DNA from: Alsobacter sp045348435
GTDB lineage: Bacteria; Pseudomonadota; Alphaproteobacteria; Rhizobiales; Beijerinckiaceae
Direction: 5' to 3'
DNA: 64,000 bases
Assembly: GCF_045348435.1 (NCBI RefSeq)
Contig: NZ_CP157484.1
Coordinates: forward strand, 1,426,001-1,490,000
Under the pieces are notes generated by a model. It saw nothing but the letters and a program-made list of their open reading frames with translations. It had not been told where the DNA came from and ran no database searches. Shown in pieces: positions 50,714 through 58,170 of this stretch. Every line of letters begins with the position of its first letter. The first letter of the stretch is position 1. The position numbers and the translations under genes are program-made.

Positions 50714-51912
50714 TGAACCAGCACCGCGCCGACGTCGCCGGTGGCGGTCATCACGGTCGTGGGCTCGTCAGGCTTGTCGATGCTGATGACGGCCGAGGAG
50801 TTCACCATCAGCGTGTACGCGACCAGCGCCATCTTGTGCGACGAGATGCTGGCCTGAGAGTTGAGCGTGACGTTGCGGCTCGGCAGGTAGAACAGGCCCT
50901 CGACCTGCTGGGATGCGTTGGCGTTAAGGACGATGTTGCTGCGCGTCGTGAGCGCCGGCTCGTACATCGAGATCCCCGCATAGGTTCCCGCGCTCGGCGG
51001 CGTCATGTCGAGCTGGGCGTTGGAGTTGAGCTGGATGTAGCTGCCTGAGTCCTTCAGGTAGAAAATGACGCCCTTGGCCGTGGCGTTGACGTTGCTGCCC
51101 AGGTTGAGCGCACCGCTGATGACGTAGAACCCGGGCTTGAAGGTCAGCGTCACATTGGAGTTGACGTTCAGATTGCAATACAGGCCCGGATCGAGGCTGA
51201 TGGTGGTGTTGCTGTTGATCACCTTGGTCGTCGAGCAGGCCGCATAGGCGACCGGCGCCGGCAATTTGCCCGCGAAGGGGTCGGCCATGGCGGAGCAACC
51301 GGTCTTATAGCTGTCCCTCCGGGCGGAGCCGTTCAGCACGATGCCGCCGGAGTCGCACAGCCGCTTGGCGTTCACCACCGCCGACGAATTGAGCATGACG
51401 GCGGCGCTGTCGCGCGACCGGACGTGGATCTCGCAATTGGGAGCGTCGATGGTGGCCGACGAGTTCAGCGTCAGGGCGGTTCCGGTCGGGGCGACGGTCA
51501 GCATGCAGACGGGCTGGGAGCTTCCCCCGGCCTTGGCCCCGGCCTGAAGGTCGATCCGGCTGCCGGTCGCCCCCGCCAGCTTCATCAGGCTCGTCTGAGA
51601 GGTGACCGTCGCCTTGCCCCAGAACACGCCGGTGCTAGAGTCTGTCCAGAACCGGACGCTGTCGTCGGTCCCGGCGTTTGCGCCCATGCCGGCCAGATAC
51701 ACGGCCGTCGCGGCGTCAGGCCCGTTCGAGGCCGCCGATCCGGTCAAGACAGCCGCATCGAGCGCGTTGCGCGCCGCCTCGCGCACCCGGACATTCTGTG
51801 AATAGTCGATCGCCAGTCCTGACACGAAGAGGATCGGCGCCGTCAGCACCGCGAAGGGCACCGCGAAAGAACCACTGTCCGAGCCTATGAAACGGCGAAG
51901 CGTCTGCATCAT
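50710..51912 (-). CDS. TadG-like pilus-assembly protein with beta-helix-like repeats
   Basis: 400 residues. N-terminal TadE/TadG segment: RRFIGSDSGSFAVPFAVLTAPILFVSGLAIDYSQNVRVREAARNALDAAVL, a single membrane anchor plus Asp/Ala helix (about 8-65). From ~135 the chain is rich in repeated Asn/Ser turns (LTLNSSATIDAPNCEIHV, VMLNSSAVVNAKRLC, LNVNSNVTLTFKPGFYVISG, LNLGSNVNATAKGVIFYL, SYIQLNSNAQLDM), the spacing of a parallel beta-helix. Four-plus Cys may form disulfides. Tad pili and other pseudopilus machinery are not encoded in this window. Outer face of the inner membrane or beyond. Confidence 0.75.
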   Translation of the reverse strand: MMQTLRRFIGSDSGSFAVPFAVLTAPILFVSGLAIDYSQNVRVREAARNALDAAVLTGSAASNGPDAATAVYLAGMGANAGTDDSVRFWTDSSTGVFWGKATVTSQTSLMKLAGATGSRIDLQAGAKAGGSSQPVCMLTVAPTGTALTLNSSATIDAPNCEIHVRSRDSAAVMLNSSAVVNAKRLCDSGGIVLNGSARRDSYKTGCSAMADPFAGKLPAPVAYAACSTTKVINSNTTISLDPGLYCNLNVNSNVTLTFKPGFYVISGALNLGSNVNATAKGVIFYLKDSGSYIQLNSNAQLDMTPPSAGTYAGISMYEPALTTRSNIVLNANASQQVEGLFYLPSRNVTLNSQASISSHKMALVAYTLMVNSSAVISIDKPDEPTTVMTATGDVGAVLVQ

Positions 51913-52110
51913 GTTGAAGCCCTCTGGACGCAGAGGTTGCGCTCAGAATGCTAAATGTCGGCGATGGAAATGCGGTGGATTTGACGGATCAGCTGCCTTG
52001 TTGAGGAACCAGGGCCAGAGCGCCTTAGCCAGGCGGGGCGAGGGCAGGCTTGGTCGCCGGGAACTCCGCCGCCGCTCCCGACATTGGGGCGCCGAGCAGG
52101 AGTGATCGCC

Positions 52111-52392
52111 ATGCAGAGATTCGCGTTCGGGTTGGGCCTCACGATGGCGCTGTGCTGGGCGGCGCCGGGTTCCGCCATGCCGCGCTCCGACCTCTCCGGC
52201 GGAGGCGTCATCCAAGCAGCGGGCGTGGTCTGCGACGACTATGGCCGCTGCCGGGAGACCTATCGCAGCCCTTATGGCGGCCGCTACGACGACCCTTATC
52301 GCGGCTATGACGCGCCTCGCTACCGGCCCCCGACGAAGTGGGAGCGCAAGGGGTTCTGCCCGCCGGGTCAGCGCAAGAAGGGCGCCTGCTGA
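52111..52392 (+). CDS. Small secreted Arg/Tyr-rich protein
   Basis: 93 residues; AGGAG lies eight bases before the ATG. Sec signal QRFAFGLGLTMALCWAAPGSA, then VVCDDYGRCRETYRSPYGGRY, DDPYRGYDAPRYRPP and the end GFCPPGQRKKGAC with three Cys. Resembles small Gly/Arg/Tyr-rich periplasmic proteins of Hyphomicrobiales; function unknown. Confidence 0.65.
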   Translation: MQRFAFGLGLTMALCWAAPGSAMPRSDLSGGGVIQAAGVVCDDYGRCRETYRSPYGGRYDDPYRGYDAPRYRPPTKWERKGFCPPGQRKKGAC

Positions 52393-52906
52393 GCCGCTGG
52401 GCGTCGCTCTACGGGCCCCCGCGCCTGGCCCGCTCCTCGGCCGAGCGATGTCTGCTCGGGTCGGCTGTGGCGCCGCGGCCACTCCCTCCGGCGCAGGCCC
52501 GACGCGGGCGTCGGAGTCGAAAAAGCGCCGTGGCGTCGTACGGTACAGTGAAGTATATTCAAGACGATCCAGTGAGCATCTCAATCACGACGCCGACAGA
52601 TCGTGTGATTTGCTGTACAGGCATGCGATTCGGCTAGCGTCGTCCTAAGTAGCCCGCTATTGCGGTCACTACGAATCCCGCGGGGATTGCGTAGCCTAAG
52701 CAGCCTTGCCACACTCCGATTCAGATTGGTCTTGGAGCCGATCAGCCGAACTCGGTCGCCTGCTGGCCGGGCGAGGGTTGAATCGTGAGTCGCCCGGATC
52801 GGGCGGAGTCATCACAACGGGCGCACGCGGATGGTGGGGCCGTGCTTGGAGCTTTGCGCTCACAGGCGCGGCTTGCGTGTACGCCGACGCGCATTTGGGG
52901 GCCGCA
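52393..52906. promoter_or_regulatory. 514-bp leader of the second GH26 gene
   Basis: No gene supported. It contains GTACAGTGAAG (52543-52553) followed by TATATTC (52554-52560), and TGTACAG at 52614-52620, echoing the motifs upstream of the GH16 gene (2124-2164). These are candidate shared regulatory sites. Confidence 0.4.
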
Positions 52907-54094
52907 TTGACTGATATCGGAGCCTATGTCGGGAACTCGCCGGAAAAAATTCCAGGTTTTGAGCAGATTTTGGGCGATTCCGTCGATTTCGTCCGCGCTC
53001 ACACCGGACGCGCGGACTGGGCCGACTGGGACGGCAGCATCGCCTGGGAATCGCAGCTCTGGGCCGGGACGGGCCGTCCGATCGCGTGGTCCATTCCGCT
53101 CTTCGCCAACCAGGGCAACCTCGCGAGCGCCGCGTCGGGGGCCTATGACAGCCACTACAGGCAGGCGGCCGAGACCATTCTAGCCGGCCAGGCCCACGAC
53201 GCCGCGATCTCCATCCGGATGGGGGAGGAGTTCAACAGCGACTGGATGCCGTGGTCGGCGGCCAAGGGGCAGGAACAGAATTTCATCGCCGCTTACCGGC
53301 ATTTCGTCGACGCCTTCCGGTCCGTGTCGGACAAGTTTCAGTTCGAATGGAACGTCAATCTCGGCGGCAGCGTGGATCCCGCCGCGGCCTATCCGGGCGA
53401 CGCCTATGTCGACGTGATCGGGATGGATTTCTACTACAACACCCAATGGGACTCGGCCGACCCGAACGTCGCCTGGGCGAAAAAGGTCAGTGAGCCCTTC
53501 GGCCTCCAATGGCACCAGGACTTCGCCGCCGCGCACGGCAAACCCACCGCCTATTCCGAGTGGGGCATGAACTCGGACGCTCCCGCCTACGTCACCAAGG
53601 CGGCGCAATGGTTCGCCGACCATCACGTGCTCTACCAGAGCTACTGGGACGTGAACGACAACGGCTACCGCAGCGAGATCGGCCAGTACGCCGGGGCCAG
53701 CACCGCCTTCAAGAAGGCCTTCGGCCAAAGCGACGGCCACAGCCAGGCGCCGGCGCCCGCCGCGTCCGCGGCGGCCGCTGCAACAGACGCCGCCTCCACC
53801 AGCGCCTCCGCCGCCGACGCGAGCCACGCGGCGTCGCCGACGACACAGGCCGACGCGTCATCCGCTCCGGCGGCGGTCCGCTTCTCGGCTTCCAGCGGAG
53901 GCGACGCGTCCGCCGTCCCGGAGGCGGCGCCGACGAGCCCGTCCTGGGACGCGGCGGCCGCCCCGCGCTGGAGCGCGCCGGAGTGGGCGCCGGACGCCCC
54001 CGCCGCGCATCAGTCCTCCGACGGCGCGTGGGCCGGCCATCAGCACCACGCGACGAAGTGGCAGGCCGGCTACGGCGACTTCCACGTCCTGTGA
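52907..54094 (+). CDS. Secreted GH26-like glycanase with Ala/Ser linker and His-containing tail
   Basis: 395 residues from TTG 52907, preceded by GGGGGCCGCA and aligned with the start of the 39388-41688 product (TDIGAYVGNSPEKIPG versus TAMGAYVGNSPEKIPG). The ~280-residue catalytic domain keeps IRMGEEFNSDWMPW (E107/E108) and TAYSEWGMNSD (E218) and is about 80% identical by eye to its paralogue. Instead of Ig/RTX domains it has an Ala/Ser/Thr linker and ends WAGHQHHATKW...YGDFHVL, recalling the GH16 tail (WSGHGHRHGG) and the paralogue's SDFHLI. An upstream ATG in frame (52706) was rejected. Type I export is inferred. Confidence 0.84.
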   Translation: MTDIGAYVGNSPEKIPGFEQILGDSVDFVRAHTGRADWADWDGSIAWESQLWAGTGRPIAWSIPLFANQGNLASAASGAYDSHYRQAAETILAGQAHDAAISIRMGEEFNSDWMPWSAAKGQEQNFIAAYRHFVDAFRSVSDKFQFEWNVNLGGSVDPAAAYPGDAYVDVIGMDFYYNTQWDSADPNVAWAKKVSEPFGLQWHQDFAAAHGKPTAYSEWGMNSDAPAYVTKAAQWFADHHVLYQSYWDVNDNGYRSEIGQYAGASTAFKKAFGQSDGHSQAPAPAASAAAAATDAASTSASAADASHAASPTTQADASSAPAAVRFSASSGGDASAVPEAAPTSPSWDAAAAPRWSAPEWAPDAPAAHQSSDGAWAGHQHHATKWQAGYGDFHVL

Positions 54095-54171
54095 CGCGGC
54101 GACGGAAGGACCGATCTCGCGGCCGGCGGCGAACGCGTCGCTGGCCGCGGGGCGGACTTTTCGGGTGAGAA

Positions 54172-54199
54172 CGGAGCGCCTTGAGACGCAGGCGCTCCG
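54172..54199 (+). terminator. Hairpin after the second GH26 gene
   Basis: CGGAGCGCC (54172-54180) pairs with GGCGCTCCG (54191-54199) over a ten-base loop, followed by AAAACGTCTTT. Confidence 0.5.
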
Positions 54200-54275
54200 A
54201 AAACGTCTTTCGGCCCAGGAAACGCTTGTCGCCCACGTCCATTGATGATTTCGGTAGTATTCCTTTGGCGGCGAG

Positions 54276-55337
54276 GTGAGCGCCCCTTTGACACCGGTCG
54301 TCAGCGTCATCATGGCGTGCTTCAACAGCGAACTCTACGTCGCGGCGGCGCTCGACTCCGTGCGCGCCCAGACGCTCTCCGCCATCGAGATCATCGTCGT
54401 CGACGACGCATCGTCGGACCGGACCGTCGAGATCGTCATGGATCTTGCGGCGCTGGACCCCCGCATCACGGTCCTGCGGCTTCCCGCCAATGTCGGCCCG
54501 GCCGTCGCGCGCAACAAAGGGATCCAGGCGGCCCGCGGCCGGTGGGTCGCCATTGTGGACAGCGACGACCTGATCGCGCAATGCCGACTGCAGAAGCTTG
54601 TCGCCGCCGCCGAGGCGGATGGGGTCGACATCGCCTGCGACAACCTGGTTCTGTTCCGCGACGACGCGCGCGCCCTCGGCCGTGCGCTGGTAGGGAAGGA
54701 CTGGGCGGAGCCGCGCGGGATCGACCTGGTCACCTTCATCCGCTCCAATCACGCCAACACCGGGCAGTCCGCGCTCGGCTACCTCCAGCCGATCATCAGG
54801 ACGGAGTTCATCCGCCGCTCAGGCCTCGCCTACAACGAAGACCTGGTGCTGAACGAGGACTACGACCTGTTGCTGCGGATGCTTGCAGCCGGCGCGCACA
54901 TGCGCGTCTATCCCTGGCCGACCTATTACTACCGCAAGCGCGACACCTCGCTGTCCCGCCGCTATCGGCGCACGGACCTGCAGGCGATGATCGCCGCCAA
55001 CGCCGCGTTCCTGAGGTGCCAGGCCGCCCAGTCCTCGGCGGTCGCCCGCGCCTTGGCCGAGCGCCTGGAGACCATCGTCGACGAAGTGGCCTTCATCGAC
55101 TTCAAGGCCGCCCTGTCGACGCGGGACGTCCGCTCGGCTGCGGCGAAGCTGTGGGCGCGGCCCCAGCTCGTGCCGCTGCTGCTGGGCAAGGTGGTCGGCT
55201 ATCTCGACCGCAGAACCCGCGATCTGCGCTCAAGATCGGGCTCCGCTCCCCGCTTCACGTTCGATCTGGCGGCTTCTGCTCAAACAGCAACTCCTCAGCC
55301 CGGTCGAAATGGGCCAGGAACGAGCGGCGAAGCCTGA
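54276..55337 (+). CDS. GT2-family glycosyltransferase
   Basis: 353 residues from GTG. GT-A motifs: VSVIMACFNSELYVAAALDSV, EIIVVDDASSDRTVEIV, NVGPAVARNKGIQAARGRWVAIVDSDD (DxD), LNEDYDLLLRML (ED acceptor-base region) and YYYRKRDTSLSRR. Inverting transferase, probably adding a sugar to a surface glycan. Its last ~27 codons overlap the convergent PIG-L gene by 83 bases. With PIG-L and the adjacent GH26 gene it forms a small glycan island separate from the main EPS locus. Confidence 0.83.
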   Translation: MSAPLTPVVSVIMACFNSELYVAAALDSVRAQTLSAIEIIVVDDASSDRTVEIVMDLAALDPRITVLRLPANVGPAVARNKGIQAARGRWVAIVDSDDLIAQCRLQKLVAAAEADGVDIACDNLVLFRDDARALGRALVGKDWAEPRGIDLVTFIRSNHANTGQSALGYLQPIIRTEFIRRSGLAYNEDLVLNEDYDLLLRMLAAGAHMRVYPWPTYYYRKRDTSLSRRYRRTDLQAMIAANAAFLRCQAAQSSAVARALAERLETIVDEVAFIDFKAALSTRDVRSAAAKLWARPQLVPLLLGKVVGYLDRRTRDLRSRSGSAPRFTFDLAASAQTATPQPGRNGPGTSGEA

Positions 55338-56070
55338 ACGAGCCCTTGCCGCCCTCGAAACTGTCGCAGAGCTGGGTGGCGTAGCAGGCTATCGCCCGCC
55401 GCTTCACGCGCTGCACGCCTGCGATGGGCGCCCGGAGGAACCGCATTTCGCCCTCGGCCGGAGCGTCCTCGTCGCGGAGCCAGGCCCAGACCGGAAATTC
55501 TAGGATGCGCGGTTTGCGCCGCAGCTGGCGGAGCGAGGCGGTCACGATGTCCCACGCCGCCCGATGATCGGGCGAACTGTCCCGCCGCCACGGCAGGAGC
55601 ACAGTCTGGAAGGCCAGCGGTTCGAGTTCACGCCCAACGACCCGGACCGCCTCGTCGAAACCCTCCTCCGCCTCGGTGGGAAGCGCGCCGTCCGGCAGCA
55701 TCGCAAAATGCGCCGCCTCCGGCGGCACGCCCAGGACGCCGAGGGCGCCCAGCGCCTCGCGCCTTCTGGCGGCCACCAGCCTCGCGCGCGCCTGCGCGTC
55801 CGTGGGGTGCGACGCCGATCCGTCCGTCACGAAGAGCACATGCACGTCATGCCCAACGCTTCGCAGCAGCGCGATGACGCCTCCGCAGCCCAGGGTCTCG
55901 TCGTCCGGATGCGGAGCGATCACCAGCGACGGACCGAATTGCGCGATCTGCGCCTCGCTCAGGAGATCGGCGGGACGGCGCAGCAAGAGCGAGGACGACA
56001 CCCAGGGATGGACGAGGCGGACCAGCGGAGACGGCAGGCGGTCGACCAGGGCTCGAACGATGCGGCGCAT
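55255..56070 (-). CDS. PIG-L/LmbE-family deacetylase
   Basis: 271 residues. Zinc-site motif APHPDDETLGCGGVIALL (His-Pro-Asp-Asp), later SSPDHRAAWDIV with the third His, and VLFVTDGSASHP. These enzymes deacetylate N-acetylglucosaminyl groups on lipids or small glycoconjugates. Partnered with GT2, it could act on a newly attached HexNAc. Its 3' end overlaps the GT2 gene on the opposite strand. No purine-rich ribosome site is evident before the ATG. Confidence 0.85.
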   Translation of the reverse strand: MRRIVRALVDRLPSPLVRLVHPWVSSSLLLRRPADLLSEAQIAQFGPSLVIAPHPDDETLGCGGVIALLRSVGHDVHVLFVTDGSASHPTDAQARARLVAARRREALGALGVLGVPPEAAHFAMLPDGALPTEAEEGFDEAVRVVGRELEPLAFQTVLLPWRRDSSPDHRAAWDIVTASLRQLRRKPRILEFPVWAWLRDEDAPAEGEMRFLRAPIAGVQRVKRRAIACYATQLCDSFEGGKGSFRLRRSFLAHFDRAEELLFEQKPPDRT

Positions 56071-56221
56071 GGGAGGAGAACCAGCGCGTCCCGTCGCGGT
56101 TCCGGGACGGATGGGCCTTGCGTGGGCGCGAATGCGGGGAGGGCGGTCGTCGCGTGACGCGAGACAGGTGCTCGGAGAGCGGAATCGCTCGTCATGGAAA
56201 GCCGCCGCGTCGCCGGCGAGG

Positions 56222-57625
56222 TCACGTCAAAGCGAAGATCGGGACCTCGCGGGCCATTCCCCTGAGGAAGACGGGACGTCGGACGGGCGCGACGCCGCTG
56301 CGCAGGAGGAGTTCCCGGGCCGCCTCGTCCTCCACGACGGACGCGGTCGCCAGGATGGCCTGCGGATCGGCCAGGCCCTGAACCCGCGATGCGATGTTCA
56401 CGGTCTGGCCGAAATAATCCTGACGGTCGTTCAGGCTCACGGCGAGGCACGGCCCTTCGTGGATGCCGATCTTGAGGACGAAGTCGTCGCAACGGCGTTG
56501 CGAGTTCAGATCCCGCATGGCCGACCGCATCTTTAAGGCGGCGGAGAGGCCTTTGTCCGGCGACGGGAACGTCGCCATCACGGCGTCGCCGATCGTCTTC
56601 ACGACGGCGCCCTGCTCGGCGGCGACGATGTCCTGCAGCACGCGAAAATGCGCCCTCACCAGATCGAAAGCGGCGAGGTCGCCGACGCGCTCATAGAGCG
56701 CTGTCGAGCCGCGCAGATCGGTGAACAGGAAGGTGAGGCTGGCGAGCTTGAGGCGCTGGTCGACCGTCAGGCTCTCGGTCCGGTGGAGATCCCGGAATGT
56801 CTGGGTGGTCAGCAGCCGCTTGGCGGTCAGGAAGGGCCGACGCCGCTCGAGGATGGCGTGCAAGTTGTCGCCGGCGACGCACAGATTGGGCAGCACGCGC
56901 CTGTCGCTGTGGTTCTGCAGCGCCAGCCGAAGCGGGCCTGGCCGCAGCCTCACGGCCTCGTTCAGCTCATGTCCGTTGCTGACCACCATTGAGAGGACCT
57001 GCGTCTGCGGCGTCGGCTCGCCCTGCACGTCGAGGAACTGGACCGAATGGGTCACCGCGTCGAACAGAATGGCGAATTGCGCCGGCAGCTCCAGCGACAG
57101 CGCCGTCTTCTCGCCCGGCTGCAATTCGACCATCGCCAGGATGGCGGCCGCGAAGCGCTCCTCGAAGTCGTCGCGCAGGTCGACGCCCGTGCTGAAGAAG
57201 ACCTGGCGGTAGTATTCGAAGGGCGGCAGCCGGTCGGGGTCGTGCGCGGCGATCGCGCGCAGGCGCGGGCTGACCGTGAAGCTGACCTCGACCCTTTCGT
57301 CCAGGCTGGGTTCGTATCCCGCGGCGCAGAGCGCGCAATGATACTGCTCCTGGTGGATCGACTTCAGGTTCGCACCGCTGTCCAGCACGCCGCCGCAGCC
57401 CGGGCAGAGCACGTTCCAGGACATGTCGAACAGGCCGAGCTTGGCGGCGTGCAGGAAGCCCGCGATGGTGGGCTCCTCCGCAAGGGCGTGCGAAGCCGCA
57501 AACGCCAGCGCGTTGATCCGGCAGAGCGCACGATCCGGCCCCTGCGCGACCAGCCGTTCGATGGCCGCGGCGACGGCGGGCTCGGCCGCCTGGCGCAACG
57601 CCGAAAAGAGCGCGGCTGCCTGCAT
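56222..57625 (-). CDS. Class III adenylate/guanylate cyclase with DUF5939-like N-terminus
   Basis: 467 residues from ATG 57625. Residues ~1-260: helical region plus a four-Cys zinc-ribbon-like pair (CPGCGG and CALC), a DUF5939-type layout with LPPFEYYRQVFFSTGVDLRDDF. Residues ~285-465: cyclase domain with LASLTFLFTDLRGSTALYERVGD (first metal Asp), VKTIGDAVMATFPSP (second), KIGIHEGP and DYFGQTVNIASRVQGLA. Cytoplasmic; makes cAMP or cGMP, with activity presumably gated by the N-terminal sensor. An upstream in-frame extension of 172 codons was rejected as Arg/Ala-rich shadow sequence. Confidence 0.85.
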   Translation of the reverse strand: MQAAALFSALRQAAEPAVAAAIERLVAQGPDRALCRINALAFAASHALAEEPTIAGFLHAAKLGLFDMSWNVLCPGCGGVLDSGANLKSIHQEQYHCALCAAGYEPSLDERVEVSFTVSPRLRAIAAHDPDRLPPFEYYRQVFFSTGVDLRDDFEERFAAAILAMVELQPGEKTALSLELPAQFAILFDAVTHSVQFLDVQGEPTPQTQVLSMVVSNGHELNEAVRLRPGPLRLALQNHSDRRVLPNLCVAGDNLHAILERRRPFLTAKRLLTTQTFRDLHRTESLTVDQRLKLASLTFLFTDLRGSTALYERVGDLAAFDLVRAHFRVLQDIVAAEQGAVVKTIGDAVMATFPSPDKGLSAALKMRSAMRDLNSQRRCDDFVLKIGIHEGPCLAVSLNDRQDYFGQTVNIASRVQGLADPQAILATASVVEDEAARELLLRSGVAPVRRPVFLRGMAREVPIFALT

Positions 57626-57767
57626 CCGCAAGGCCTTTCTCTCGCCTGGGATCGCTTCCGGCGAGCGTGGATCATACGCCTGCGCCCCCGGCCGAACCAG
57701 CGCCGCGTGAACCGCGGCGCCGTCTTCAGCGTTCGCGTGGCGTGACGTCCGACTGTGCGAGGCCGTG

Positions 57768-57992
57768 ATGAACAAGGACATTGTGGCTGCGCTTGCGCGC
57801 GAACTGCGCGCCGAAGCGGCGAGGCTCGACGAGGCGGCCCTGGGCAGCCTGCGCGATCCGGCCAATGTCGGCCTCGGCACCGCCGCGCGCACCGTCGAGG
57901 CGATCGCCGCGGCTCTCGAGCGCGTCGGCGCCGCGCTCCCCGCCTCAGGCCCGCCGGCGACGGACGGTGCAGGCTCGCCCGAGTTGGGTTGA
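57768..57992 (+). CDS. Small helical hypothetical protein
   Basis: 74 residues, strongly coding by third-position GC: KDIVAALARELRAEAARLDEAAL, NVGLGTAARTVEAIAAALERVGAAL. Two amphipathic helices and a disordered Ser/Pro tail. GAGG lies five bases before the start. It diverges from the cyclase gene and precedes the protease-like gene by 178 bases. No domain recognised. Confidence 0.5.
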   Translation: MNKDIVAALARELRAEAARLDEAALGSLRDPANVGLGTAARTVEAIAAALERVGAALPASGPPATDGAGSPELG

Positions 57993-58170
57993 CCATCCAC
58001 CCGCGCGGGCCTCCTGGCCCGGTCGGCCCCGCGCCTGCAGGTGCTCATGCGCACCGCGCGTCGGCGAGCGAACTCTATGGTGGGATCGACCTGAAGGTCA
58101 GGAGCGCCGCGCGGATCGTCGGGCCAGCCGACGCGATGCATCCCGCGACGCCGGACAGGTGAGGTTCGCC

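Noticed and set aside
52706..52906. Upstream ATG start for the second GH26 gene
   Set aside because: The extra 67 residues have no counterpart in the paralogue; TTG 52907 aligns with the paralogue start and has a matching purine-rich site.
57626..58141. 172-codon N-terminal extension of the cyclase
   Set aside because: Arg/Ala/Ser-rich shadow that overlaps the strongly coding small gene at 57768-57992 on the other strand.
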